From a virus: a stretch of 64,000 bases of DNA. Below, piece by piece: positions 41,300-49,500 of this stretch. The notes under the pieces were generated by a model. That model ran no database searches. It was given only the letters and a program-made list of their open reading frames with translations, and had not been told where the DNA came from. The translations under genes were made by a program, and so were the position numbers. How positions within the stretch are numbered: the first letter of the stretch is position 1; each line of letters opens with the position of its first letter. The stretch is taken from positions 1 through 64,000 of IMG/VR virus record IMGVR_UViG_3300017917_000784, one strand, 5' to 3'.

Positions 41300-42156
41300 G
41301 TCAAATTAAACTTGCTGAATTATTTTACAGCATACAGGGCGAAGGACGCTACATGGGCGTCCCGTCTGTGTTTATGCGTACTTTTGGTTGTAACTTTAAA
41401 TGTGCTGGCTTTGGTATGCCTAAAGGTGCAAATACTACAGAAGTAGAACCAATTGCCGCTAATGTGCATCTTTACAAAAGTTACGAGGAATTGCCATTGG
41501 TTAGTACAGGCTGTGACAGTTATGCTAGTTGGCACCCTGCTTTTAAACATCTAAGTCCATTTTATACTATTGATGAAATTATAGATAAAACATTAGCAGT
41601 ATTGCCCAACAAGCAATGGGAAGATGAACACTTGGTCATTACAGGTGGTGAACCTTTACTAGGGTGGCAACGTGAGTACGAAGCATTAATTAGCGATCCT
41701 CGTATGCGTGGTTTAAAAGAAATTACATTTGAAACTAACGGTACTCAAGAACTACATCGTAGTTTTAAAGACTTTTTAATTGCATGGCAACAACCTCCGT
41801 TGGGTATGCCTAAAACTCACGAAGTAACATTTAGTGTTAGTGCTAAACTTAGTTGCAGTGGTGAAAGTCGAGCAGATGCTATTAAGCCAGACGTAGTATG
41901 TTCTTATCAAGAAGTAGGATATACATATCTTAAATTTGTAATTGCTACAGAAGAAGACGCAGAAGAAGCATTAGAAACTTTAGATATCTATCGTGCTGAA
42001 GGATTTACAGGTCCTTGTTATTTGATGCCTGTTGGCGGAGTTGAAAGTGTTTATACGCTAAACAATCGTCGAGTGGCAGAATTTGCAATGAAAAACGGGT
42101 TGCGTTATTCGGATCGCCTACAAGTACCTTTATTTAAAAATGAGTGGGGTACATAA
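41296..42156 (+). CDS. queE: 7-carboxy-7-deazaguanine synthase (QueE)
   Basis: 286 residues. FYSIQGEGRYMGVPSVFMR is the QueE start signature; Cys32 and Cys36 plus Cys73 (in TGCDSYASW, equivalent to the family's CDTxYAS) should bind the 4Fe-4S cluster, the third Cys being displaced by an insertion of roughly 35 residues. VITGGEPLL is the SAM motif. QueE converts 6-carboxytetrahydropterin to 7-carboxy-7-deazaguanine, the precursor of preQ0. It overlaps neighbours at both ends. QueD and QueC are not seen in the window. Confidence 0.93.
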   Translation: MSQIKLAELFYSIQGEGRYMGVPSVFMRTFGCNFKCAGFGMPKGANTTEVEPIAANVHLYKSYEELPLVSTGCDSYASWHPAFKHLSPFYTIDEIIDKTLAVLPNKQWEDEHLVITGGEPLLGWQREYEALISDPRMRGLKEITFETNGTQELHRSFKDFLIAWQQPPLGMPKTHEVTFSVSAKLSCSGESRADAIKPDVVCSYQEVGYTYLKFVIATEEDAEEALETLDIYRAEGFTGPCYLMPVGGVESVYTLNNRRVAEFAMKNGLRYSDRLQVPLFKNEWGT

Positions 42157-42587
42157 TGAAAAACATTATTAAAAGAGTATTTGGCATTGATAAGTTAGAG
42201 CAAGCCAAACAAGAAGCCAAACAAGCGGCAGAAGAAGCACTAAAAATAGCAGAGGACGCTAAACGTGCGGCAGAAGAAGCATTGATGACTCCAAAAGAGC
42301 GTGCCACTGCTAGAGGTGAGCCCTATGTTGGTGTATTGGAAACTCACGTCAATAAAGAAAATCTACGTAACGGTTTTTTTGAACTTGACTGGAACGACCA
42401 ATTTGTGTTACAATTAAAGCAAGAAGGTTATGGTTTTGACGGCGATCCAGATGAAGAAATTGTGGATCGTTGGTTTAGAACTTTATGTCGAGACATAGCC
42501 GGCGAAGAGGGCATTGATATGACTGACCGTGGTGCTGGTTTTATTAATGTTAGAAAAATTGCTGAAGGTAAATCGGAAGTTTCATGA
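42156..42587 (+). CDS. Conserved phage protein with Ala/Glu coiled coil
   Basis: 143 residues; the ATG overlaps the queE stop (TAATG). Residues 12-50 form an Ala/Glu/Lys coiled coil. The C-terminal domain (ELDWNDQFVLQLKQEGY, EIVDRWFRTLCRDIAGEEG) is a pattern common among uncharacterised marine phage proteins. Function unknown. Confidence 0.72.
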   Translation: MKNIIKRVFGIDKLEQAKQEAKQAAEEALKIAEDAKRAAEEALMTPKERATARGEPYVGVLETHVNKENLRNGFFELDWNDQFVLQLKQEGYGFDGDPDEEIVDRWFRTLCRDIAGEEGIDMTDRGAGFINVRKIAEGKSEVS

Positions 42588-43552
42588 CATACATTTTAGT
42601 TGATACTGCTAATACATTCTTTCGTGCAAGACACGTAATTAAGGGCGATGCCGATATTAAACTTGGCATGGCATTCCATATCACACTTAACAGTATCAAG
42701 AAAGCATGGCAAGATTTTGAAGGTAGCCATGTAGTTTTCTGCTTAGAAGGTCGCAGTTGGCGTAAGGATTACTACGAACCTTATAAACGCAATCGTAGTG
42801 ATGCTCGTGCGGCGCTGACACCTAAGGAACAAGAAGAAGATCAATTGTTCTGGGAAAGTTTTGACATGTTCAAAGACTTTATTGCAGAAAAGACTAATTG
42901 TACTGTGCTACAGCATCCTCAACTAGAAGCAGATGACTTAATTGCTGGCTGGATTCAAAGTCATCCTGATTCAAAACATGTTATTATCAGTACCGACAGC
43001 GATTTTGTTCAACTCATTGCGCCCAATGTAAGTCAATATAATGGTGTTATGGAACATCACATCACACACGAAGGTATATTTGATAAAAAAGGTAATCGTG
43101 TTTTAGATACTAAAACTAAAGAGCCTAAGGCTATTCCAGACCCGCAGTGGCTACTATTTGAAAAATGTATTCGTGGAGACAGCAGTGATAACGTATTTTC
43201 TGCATATCCAAAAGTGCGTAAAAACAAATTAGAGGAAGCCTTCCGAGATAGACAAAATAAAGGGTTTGCATGGAATAATCTTATGCTACAACGTTGGGTT
43301 GATCATAACGGCGAAGAACATCGTGTGTTGGAAGACTACGAACGTAATCGTAAATTAATTGACCTTACACAACAGCCAGACGATATTAAAGAAAAAATAT
43401 TTGGTACTATTAAAGAAAATATTGATAAAGAAAAAAATGTAAGTCAAGTTGGTATTCGTTTACTTAAATTTTGCCAACTATATGATCTTAAGAAAATTTC
43501 TGAACAGGCACAACAATATGCCGAACCACTTAATGCGAGATATCATAAATGA
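42584..43552 (+). CDS. rnh: 5'-3' exonuclease (T4 RNase H / FEN-like)
   Basis: 322 residues, near T4 RNase H (305). ILVDTANTFFR (first metal Asp), RKDYYEPYKRNR, PQLEADDLIAG and ISTDSDFVQL give the acidic cluster of PIN/FEN nucleases, followed by CIRGDSSDNV of the helix-hairpin-helix region. It removes RNA primers and flaps during lagging-strand synthesis. Coupled to both neighbours by ATGA. Confidence 0.93.
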   Translation: MTYILVDTANTFFRARHVIKGDADIKLGMAFHITLNSIKKAWQDFEGSHVVFCLEGRSWRKDYYEPYKRNRSDARAALTPKEQEEDQLFWESFDMFKDFIAEKTNCTVLQHPQLEADDLIAGWIQSHPDSKHVIISTDSDFVQLIAPNVSQYNGVMEHHITHEGIFDKKGNRVLDTKTKEPKAIPDPQWLLFEKCIRGDSSDNVFSAYPKVRKNKLEEAFRDRQNKGFAWNNLMLQRWVDHNGEEHRVLEDYERNRKLIDLTQQPDDIKEKIFGTIKENIDKEKNVSQVGIRLLKFCQLYDLKKISEQAQQYAEPLNARYHK

Positions 43553-44085
43553 ATGCTTGTCAATATGTTGACACTTGTGAAAGTAAAACTGAAAATTGCT
43601 GGGAGAAAACAGTGAATGAATTACATGCTAAACCTATTGTAGATGGTAAATTCTGGATTGTCGAAGATCACGGAAACAAAGTGGGTATTCTTAAAGTTAC
43701 TGAACAGAAAAAATATGTTTTTAGTAGTAAGGATACTGTTACTACTTTCGATAATAAGAAAAAACTTTTTGAAACATTTGGAAAGAACTTTTTCGTAGCC
43801 AAATCATTCGAAGTTAAACAAGAAATTGAAAAAGAAGTCCACGGGTACCCTGCAAGTAGCGAACCACATAATCCAATGTTCGATGTAAGACGCAATCTTC
43901 CGCTGTTTACAAAAAGCGGTAAATCAAAGTCAGTTTATTGTGCAGGATACTATATTATTAAGTTTAACAAAGGTTGGGTTAAAAGTTTCTGTCCTAAATT
44001 GATTACTATTGAAAGAAATCCGTACGAAGGGCCGTTTAAAACTCAATTAGAAATGAAGCAGAGGTTATCCAGTGTCTCAAAATAA
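43549..44085 (+). CDS. Conserved phage hypothetical protein
   Basis: 178 residues. Begins with a Cys-rich stretch (CQYVDTCESKTENCW), followed by a basic beta-rich body (HAKPIVDGKFWIVEDHGNKV, KKYVFSSKDTVTTFDNKKKL). I recall similar proteins in marine T4-like phages without function. Coupled to the exonuclease by ATGA. Confidence 0.72.
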   Translation: MNACQYVDTCESKTENCWEKTVNELHAKPIVDGKFWIVEDHGNKVGILKVTEQKKYVFSSKDTVTTFDNKKKLFETFGKNFFVAKSFEVKQEIEKEVHGYPASSEPHNPMFDVRRNLPLFTKSGKSKSVYCAGYYIIKFNKGWVKSFCPKLITIERNPYEGPFKTQLEMKQRLSSVSK

Positions 44086-44317
44086 TTTAATTAATACAAC
44101 ATCTATTCAGCAGTTTATTAATCAAGTTAAGGGTGCCGAAAATAGCAACCAGCGAGAGATCAAACTGGATATTACTACTGCTAAAAATCTTAGTCACACG
44201 TTAGCACTAGTAATGACACGACTAGCAGGTAATTACGAAGGCTTGATACAAAAAACCTCTAGTAATGAACCAGAAGTACAGGTAAAAATGGACGGCGGTA
44301 GTTGGGATAAAAACTGA
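44072..44317 (+). CDS. Small phage hypothetical protein
   Basis: 81 residues from a GTG start, overlapping the previous gene by 14 bases. Helical, with an amphipathic stretch TTAKNLSHTLALVMTRLAG and a polar end. Function unknown. Confidence 0.65.
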   Translation: MSQNNLINTTSIQQFINQVKGAENSNQREIKLDITTAKNLSHTLALVMTRLAGNYEGLIQKTSSNEPEVQVKMDGGSWDKN

Positions 44318-44326
44318 CCTAGATGG

Positions 44327-44334
44327 GCTAAATA
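44327..44334 (+). promoter_or_regulatory. Degenerate late promoter-like box GCTAAATA
   Basis: GCTAAATATACG, 27 bases before the ATG at 44361, in a 43-base gap between genes. It differs from TATAAATA in the first two bases, so the call is weak. GGAG follows at 44347. Confidence 0.35.
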
Positions 44335-44360
44335 TACGCATATATTGGAGATATGTGTAT

Positions 44361-44645
44361 ATGAGCCGTCCAAAGCCAACTGTAATACTAGAAAACATAA
44401 ACAAGAAAACTTTTAAAAGCGATCAAATATTAGAAGCAGAAGCCATCTGGGCCGTGTTCTTTAAAGGTCGTCCTTTTAATTTAAAAAGTCAGAATAGTCT
44501 AGGCGGCTACGCTGGCAGTAAGTATAAAAAAGTAAGTTTCTCTAATCCAGGCCATGCACACAATTTGGCAAAAAAACTAAACACCATGTTCAATTCTAAA
44601 GACTTTGCGGTTGTAAAATTAACGCAAGGCGAAGAAGTGAAATGA
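44361..44645 (+). CDS. Conserved small phage protein
   Basis: 94 residues from the ATG at 44361 (GGAG at 44347-44350). SRPKPTVILENINKKTFKSD, EAEAIWAVFFKGRPFNLKS and SFSNPGHAHNLAKKLN are highly characteristic of a conserved, uncharacterised T4-like cyanophage/marine phage protein. It is basic and alpha/beta. Function unknown. Confidence 0.8.
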   Translation: MSRPKPTVILENINKKTFKSDQILEAEAIWAVFFKGRPFNLKSQNSLGGYAGSKYKKVSFSNPGHAHNLAKKLNTMFNSKDFAVVKLTQGEEVK

Positions 44646-45028
44646 ATCAAGAAACATATACACGAATTTTCTTAAAATCTGCCGAACAATCCATCACAGA
44701 AGAAAATGTAAAAATACATCTTCGTAAATGGTGGAAAAATACTAGACTTAAAAAAGAAGGCGGTTTACGCCTCACAGACGAAGGTTTAGACTTTGTTAAA
44801 AATACATTAGACTTAAGAGTCTACGAAGTTCCATTTCCTTTAAGTTTAGATTTAAAACCAGAAGTTATACTTTTTTTGGACAAGTTTATCGATTGTCCAT
44901 ATCATCTCAGTGAAGAATCTATAACAGTGCTCAGTGAACGTAAAAATTTTGAACTTCACTTATTTGCAGGCGATGTTCATAGATACGGTTTAATAAAGGC
45001 TATGAAAAGAAAAAATGGGGAACAATGA
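44642..45028 (+). CDS. Conserved phage hypothetical protein
   Basis: 128 residues. Basic N-terminal half (KIHLRKWWKNTRLKKEGGL) with a winged-helix-like RLTDEGLDFVKN, then PLSLDLKPEVILFLDKFIDC and a short C-terminal part. Similar proteins occur in T4-like marine phages. Coupled by ATGA on both sides. Confidence 0.72.
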   Translation: MNQETYTRIFLKSAEQSITEENVKIHLRKWWKNTRLKKEGGLRLTDEGLDFVKNTLDLRVYEVPFPLSLDLKPEVILFLDKFIDCPYHLSEESITVLSERKNFELHLFAGDVHRYGLIKAMKRKNGEQ

Positions 45029-46506
45029 AATTTCACGGATTACTCTTCAATGCTTGCACACTAAGATTTCGAAGAAATTTAGGTCCTTATAGACTAGCAC
45101 ATTTTTTAAGAGAAGAAGGTTGGGACATAGAAGTTTGTGAATGGGTTCCTTTTTGGCCTTTAGAAAAACTTAAAGAATACGCCCTTAGTCGAGTTACAAG
45201 TGATACTAAATTTTTTGGGTTTAGTGGTCATATGTGTTATTGGGATGATAACTTAAACGAGTTTGCAGGATGGTTGAAACAACAATGGCCAAATATTACT
45301 ATTATATACGGTGGTCAAAGTCGCCCTCAAATGGACAGCAAGTATATAGACATCTACATTTCAGGGTATAGCGAAGTAGCAATTAAAGAAGTATTGAAAT
45401 ACATAGCCGGTAATGGTACTATATCCGATCTGCGATTAGATGCTAATTGGTTATTACGAGGGAAAAAAGTTATAGATGCTAACGTAGCATTTGATCTTGC
45501 TGTTCCTAAAAGTTTAATGGTCAAATATCAGGATCGAGATTATATATTTCCCGACGAATGGCTTATTATTGAATTTAGCAGGGGCTGTAAATTTGAGTGT
45601 GTATTTTGCAATCACCCTGTATTAGGTGTCAAAGGCGATACTAGTCGTAGTCAAGAAGATTTTATAGAACAAGTGCAAGATGCCTATGATAGATTTGGTA
45701 GCACTAGATATTATGTAGCAGATGAAACATTTAATGATCGAACAGAAAAGATTGTAAAGTTTGCAGACGCTGTAGAAAGATTACCCTTTGAACCATTCTT
45801 TCACGGATTTATTAGAAGTGACTTACTAGTTGCTAGAGAAGAAGATCGACATCATCTAGCTCGTATGAACTTTCGTAGTCATTTTTACGGAGTTGAAACT
45901 TTTAATCATGCCAGTGGAAAGTTAGTAGGTAAAGGCATGAACCCAGAAAAACATAAACAAGGTTTAATCGATGTACGTCGATATTTTGAAACACAAGGGA
46001 ACGGAATATATAAAGGACAAATAGCATTAGTATTAGGGTTGCCTCACGAAACATGGGATACACTAAACAGCACATGGAAGTGGTTAAACGAAAATTGGGC
46101 AGGACAGGCTATAGACCCTAGTCCACTACAAATAAGCAAAGATGATATGTTAGATAAACCTAGCATTATTGATCGAGAATGGCGTAATTGGGGGTATCGA
46201 GAATCTAACCAGCCGTTGGAAGGTTTAAATTTTGTACAGGACGAATTGGAATTAACAGAATTAGCGGCTTTATTGAATTGGGAAAATGATCAATTCAATT
46301 TTAACGATATGAGAAAACTTGCAGATCAATGGATGGATGACGGTATGCATACATTTACCCCTCATGCGTGGGCATGGGAATGGCCGTTAATGGTTGTTGA
46401 TAATGATTTGAAAAAAGCCATGAATGTAAAAATGAGCGAAATTTTTGGGTTGGACGACCGACATTTATTGTTAGTAGACGCTTACATCTCCAAAAAACTT
46501 AATTGA
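45025..46506 (+). CDS. B12-binding-type radical SAM protein
   Basis: 493 residues. The N-terminal 150 residues have the Rossmann layout of cobalamin-binding radical SAM enzymes (GPYRLAHFLREEGWDIEV, GFSGHM, IIYGGQSRPQ). SRGCKFECVFCNHPVLG (about 191) is the CX3CX2C site. The core continues with FYGVETFNHASGKLVGKGMN and LVLGLPHETWDTL. Members methylate or rearrange unactivated carbons. The substrate is unknown. It ends the folE transcript before a new promoter. Confidence 0.88.
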   Translation: MKFHGLLFNACTLRFRRNLGPYRLAHFLREEGWDIEVCEWVPFWPLEKLKEYALSRVTSDTKFFGFSGHMCYWDDNLNEFAGWLKQQWPNITIIYGGQSRPQMDSKYIDIYISGYSEVAIKEVLKYIAGNGTISDLRLDANWLLRGKKVIDANVAFDLAVPKSLMVKYQDRDYIFPDEWLIIEFSRGCKFECVFCNHPVLGVKGDTSRSQEDFIEQVQDAYDRFGSTRYYVADETFNDRTEKIVKFADAVERLPFEPFFHGFIRSDLLVAREEDRHHLARMNFRSHFYGVETFNHASGKLVGKGMNPEKHKQGLIDVRRYFETQGNGIYKGQIALVLGLPHETWDTLNSTWKWLNENWAGQAIDPSPLQISKDDMLDKPSIIDREWRNWGYRESNQPLEGLNFVQDELELTELAALLNWENDQFNFNDMRKLADQWMDDGMHTFTPHAWAWEWPLMVVDNDLKKAMNVKMSEIFGLDDRHLLLVDAYISKKLN

Positions 46507-46518
46507 TTTAAAAAGAAG

Positions 46519-46559
46519 TTGACAGAATCGCGCAGTGATAATATACTATTGATACTGCG
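46519..46559 (+). promoter_or_regulatory. Sigma70 promoter with dyad before the MoxR gene
   Basis: TTGACA (46519-46524), 17 bases, TATACT (46542-46547). CGCAGT (46531-46536) and ACTGCG (46554-46559) form an inverted repeat centred on the -10 box, a typical operator position. AAGGAG precedes the ATG at 46588. Confidence 0.75.
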
Positions 46560-46587
46560 AAACTGATTCAACTTTTAAGGAGCAATA

Positions 46588-47682
46588 ATGGCAGCAGAAA
46601 TTATCAATCGTCAAGTCAGTCCTAATGGTGCTAAAAACGCTATCCGTAAGGCATTTAAGAAACAGCGTCCAATTTTCCTTTGGGGTCCTCCAGGGATTGG
46701 CAAGTCCGATATTATTCACCAAATTGGTGCAGAAATGTTGGCTCATGTAATCGATATTCGTTTGAGTCTTTGGGAACCTACTGATATTAAAGGTATTCCG
46801 TATTTTGATAGTAATTCAGGTACTATGGTTTGGGGTGCTCCTTCCGAACTGCCTAATAAAGAATTTGCTAGCCAATTTCCAAACGTAATCTTGTTCCTAG
46901 ACGAAATGAACAGTGCGGCGCCTAGCGTACAGGCTGCGGCTTATCAACTTATTTTGAATCGCCGTGTTGGTCAATATCACCTTCCAGATAACGTGCTGAT
47001 TGTGGCCGCTGGTAACCGTGAAGCAGACAAAGGTGTTACTTATCGTATGCCTGCTCCGTTGGCTAATCGTTTCTTGCACTTGGAAATGCGTGTAGACTTC
47101 GATGATTGGGCACAATGGGCTACTGATAATCGTGTTCACAAAGATGTAGTTGGTTACTGTACTTTTGCCAAAAAAGACTTGTACGACTTTGATCCAAAAT
47201 CTGCAAGCCGTAGTTTTGCTACTCCTCGTAGTTGGAGTTTCGTATCTGAACTGCTCGAAGACGATGACACCGACGAAACTGTTCTTATGGATCTAGTGTC
47301 TGGTGCTGTAGGCGAAGGATTGGCTGTTAAGTTTATGGCTCATCGAAAGATTGCCAGCAAGATGCCAAAGCCTGAGGATATTCTTGCAGGCAAGGTTAAG
47401 AAAATGGACACTAAAGAGATTTCGGCCATGTACTCACTGACTGTGTCTCTATGCTATGAGCTCAAAGATTCATCTGATAAAAACGACAAGAAGTTTAACG
47501 AAAAAGTTAATTATTTCTTCCGTTTTATGATGGATAATTTTGAAACTGAATTGGTTGTTATGGGCACTAAACTTGCTCTTACCCAATATCAACTTCCGTT
47601 GGATCCGGACGAAATTGACTGCTTTGATGAGTTCCACGATAAGTTTGGTAAGTATATTGCGGCCGCTCAACATAAGAACTAA
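46588..47682 (+). CDS. MoxR-family AAA+ ATPase
   Basis: 364 residues. Walker A GPPGIGKS (33-40), Walker B ILFLDEMNSA, sensor 1 AAGNRE and the MPAPLANRFLHLEM arginine-finger region match MoxR ATPases. Such ATPases act with a VWA-domain partner to remodel proteins or insert metals, and the next gene encodes that partner. Relatives in cyanophages have been annotated cobS; nothing here shows a cobalamin role, so I keep the neutral name. Confidence 0.9.
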   Translation: MAAEIINRQVSPNGAKNAIRKAFKKQRPIFLWGPPGIGKSDIIHQIGAEMLAHVIDIRLSLWEPTDIKGIPYFDSNSGTMVWGAPSELPNKEFASQFPNVILFLDEMNSAAPSVQAAAYQLILNRRVGQYHLPDNVLIVAAGNREADKGVTYRMPAPLANRFLHLEMRVDFDDWAQWATDNRVHKDVVGYCTFAKKDLYDFDPKSASRSFATPRSWSFVSELLEDDDTDETVLMDLVSGAVGEGLAVKFMAHRKIASKMPKPEDILAGKVKKMDTKEISAMYSLTVSLCYELKDSSDKNDKKFNEKVNYFFRFMMDNFETELVVMGTKLALTQYQLPLDPDEIDCFDEFHDKFGKYIAAAQHKN

Positions 47683-47688
47683 AACCCA

Positions 47689-47710
47689 AAAGGCGCAGAA
47701 ATGCGCCTTT
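47689..47710 (+). terminator. Rho-independent terminator after the MoxR gene
   Basis: AAAGGCGCA (47689-47697), loop GAAA, TGCGCCTTT (47702-47710): a perfect 9-bp GC-rich stem with a stable tetraloop, followed by TCTCTT. It lies directly before the next promoter. Confidence 0.85.
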
Positions 47711-47713
47711 CTC

Positions 47714-47742
47714 TTGACAAAAACATCGAGAGAGCATATAAT
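47714..47742 (+). promoter_or_regulatory. Consensus sigma70 promoter before the VWA gene
   Basis: TTGACA (47714-47719), 17 bases, TATAAT (47737-47742): perfect boxes and spacing. The start site would be near 47750, and AAGGAG precedes the ATG at 47767. Confidence 0.85.
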
Positions 47743-47766
47743 ATATACATAAGTTAAGGAGCAGAT

Positions 47767-48939
47767 ATGTACCAAGATCCAATCGTTGATAAAATTGTTA
47801 TTGCTCGTGTAGGGCTGTTGCTACGTCATCCATTTTTTGGAAATATGGCTACCCGAATGAAATTGGTAGATGCCAGCGATTGGCTTCCCACTGCCGCAAC
47901 TGATTTTCGTAATTTTTATTACAATCGAGAGTTTTTTGAAAAACTTAATCCGCGACAAGTGGAGTTTGTTGTAGCACACGAAATTCTACACTGTGTTTAT
48001 GACCATATGAGTCGACGTGAAAGTCGCGATCCCCAAATTTTTAATATTGCCTGCGATTACTGTGTAAACGGACTTTTGAAACGTGAGCGTATCGGCGAAG
48101 ATCCTCCTGTAAAGTTTTTCCATGATTCTAAGTATTACGGTTGGAGTGCTGAACAAGTTTATGACGAAATTTATTCAAAGTACGACGAAGAGCAACTAAA
48201 ACAACTTGGCGAATTATTGGATGAGCATTTGGATGGCGAAGGCGATGGCAAAGATGGTCAACCAAAGTACAGTAAAGAAGAACTTAAAAAGATTCGCGAC
48301 GAAATCAAAGAAGCAATGATTCAGGCCGCACAAGCCGCAGGTGCAGGTAATGTTCCTGGCGAAATTGCTCGTATGATTAAAGAAATGACTGAGCCCAAGA
48401 TGAACTGGCGTGAACTGTTGCGTCAGCAAATCCAAAGCACAATTAAAAATGATTTTAGTTTTAGTCGTCCTAGCCGTAAAGGCCAAATGACTGGTGCTAT
48501 TCTTCCTGGCACTAACTTTGATACTACTATTGATATCTGCGTTAGTCTTGACATGAGCGGTTCTATTACAGACGCTATGGGTTCAGATTTTCTAGGTGAG
48601 ATTAAAGGCATTATGGACGAGTTTAAAGACTTTAATCTTAAAGTTTGGTGCTTTGATACTCGCGTGTATAACGAGCAAGACTTTGATGGCTATAACGGAG
48701 ATAGTATTAGTGAATATGAATTACACGGAGGCGGTGGTACTGACTTTATGTGTAATTGGGAATATATGAAAGAGCATGATATTGTTCCTAAAAAGTTTAT
48801 TATGTTTACTGATGGATATCCTTGGGATAGTTGGGGCGACGAAGATTATTGCGACACTATCTTTGTTATTCACGGAAATGAAAGTATTGTTCCTCCCTGG
48901 GGACAGTATGCTTATTACGAAGCACCTAAAAAATCGTGA
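47767..48939 (+). CDS. VWA-domain protein with metallopeptidase-like N-terminus (MoxR partner)
   Basis: 390 residues. HEILH (71-75) in VVAHEILHCVYDHM is an HExxH zinc site of the type found in putative metallopeptidases fused to VWA domains. A charged helical region (about 140-205) follows, then a C-terminal VWA-like domain with DMSGS (about 262, MIDAS), GGGGTDF and MFTDGYPWD. Such proteins pair with MoxR ATPases in protein-remodelling systems. The role in the phage is unknown. Confidence 0.88.
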   Translation: MYQDPIVDKIVIARVGLLLRHPFFGNMATRMKLVDASDWLPTAATDFRNFYYNREFFEKLNPRQVEFVVAHEILHCVYDHMSRRESRDPQIFNIACDYCVNGLLKRERIGEDPPVKFFHDSKYYGWSAEQVYDEIYSKYDEEQLKQLGELLDEHLDGEGDGKDGQPKYSKEELKKIRDEIKEAMIQAAQAAGAGNVPGEIARMIKEMTEPKMNWRELLRQQIQSTIKNDFSFSRPSRKGQMTGAILPGTNFDTTIDICVSLDMSGSITDAMGSDFLGEIKGIMDEFKDFNLKVWCFDTRVYNEQDFDGYNGDSISEYELHGGGGTDFMCNWEYMKEHDIVPKKFIMFTDGYPWDSWGDEDYCDTIFVIHGNESIVPPWGQYAYYEAPKKS

Positions 48940-49220
48940 GCCTAGTAGATAAAATAAATCCACTAAATGTTTTGGATTGTAGGGAGGTTGAAGATCCGCC
49001 TCCCCATTTCCATTATGTATATATCGACCTCAAATATAATTTGATAAAGTCTATTCACGACTGGGTTGTTACTAATCTACGACACAGATTCTATATAAGA
49101 GAAAGTCTTGTTTTGGACGACGGACAATACCAAATCAAACTTAAAATTGGTTTCGAAGAACCAAAAGAGGCTAGTTTCTTTTTAATCGCTTGTCCACATT
49201 TAAAGTACTCCGCAAATTAA
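48936..49220 (+). CDS. Small phage hypothetical protein
   Basis: 94 residues from a GTG start overlapping the VWA stop (GTGA). Alpha/beta, with DPPPHFHYVYIDLKYN and FLIACPHLKYS. Function unknown. Confidence 0.65.
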   Translation: MSLVDKINPLNVLDCREVEDPPPHFHYVYIDLKYNLIKSIHDWVVTNLRHRFYIRESLVLDDGQYQIKLKIGFEEPKEASFFLIACPHLKYSAN

Positions 49221-49221
49221 A

Positions 49222-49251
49222 CTGATATATAATAGTGCCTTATTATATCAG
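49222..49251 (+). promoter_or_regulatory. Inverted repeat with TATAAT, promoter/operator candidate
   Basis: CTGATATA (49222-49229) and TATATCAG (49244-49251) are perfect inverted arms around a 14-base centre; TATAAT occupies 49228-49233. No good -35 box is visible upstream. GAAGGAG follows and the gene starts at 49264. It could be an operator, a leader hairpin or a promoter needing an activator. Confidence 0.5.
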
Positions 49252-49263
49252 AAGGAGTAAGAC

Positions 49264-49500
49264 ATGGCAGAAGAATTAAACCAACCAGTAGCAGAGCAAA
49301 CACAGGCTCCTGCACAAGAAACACCTAATTATGATCTCACAGTACAAGACCTTGGCGCACTAAAGGCAATTATCGATGTAGCCGCACAACGCGGTGCATT
49401 CAAGCCTGCTGAAATGCAAGCCATTGGAACTGTATACAATAAACTATCAGGTTTCTTAGACGCTGTGAGCAAACAGGGAGGTCAAAAAGAAAATGTCTGA
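49264..49500 (+). CDS. Small conserved phage protein
   Basis: 78 residues. A disordered Gln/Pro/Ala-rich head (AEELNQPVAEQTQAPAQET) leads to a conserved helical module (LTVQDLGALKAIIDVAAQRG, FKPAEMQAIGTVYNKLSGFL) that I recognise in many marine T4-like phages. Function unknown. Strong AAGGAG site; overlaps the next gene by 8 bases. Confidence 0.8.
   Translation: MAEELNQPVAEQTQAPAQETPNYDLTVQDLGALKAIIDVAAQRGAFKPAEMQAIGTVYNKLSGFLDAVSKQGGQKENV

Noticed and set aside
46588-47682. Cobalamin biosynthesis gene cobS
   Set aside because: The similarity is to MoxR ATPases in general, and the neighbour is an HExxH-VWA protein. No cobalamin genes are in the window.
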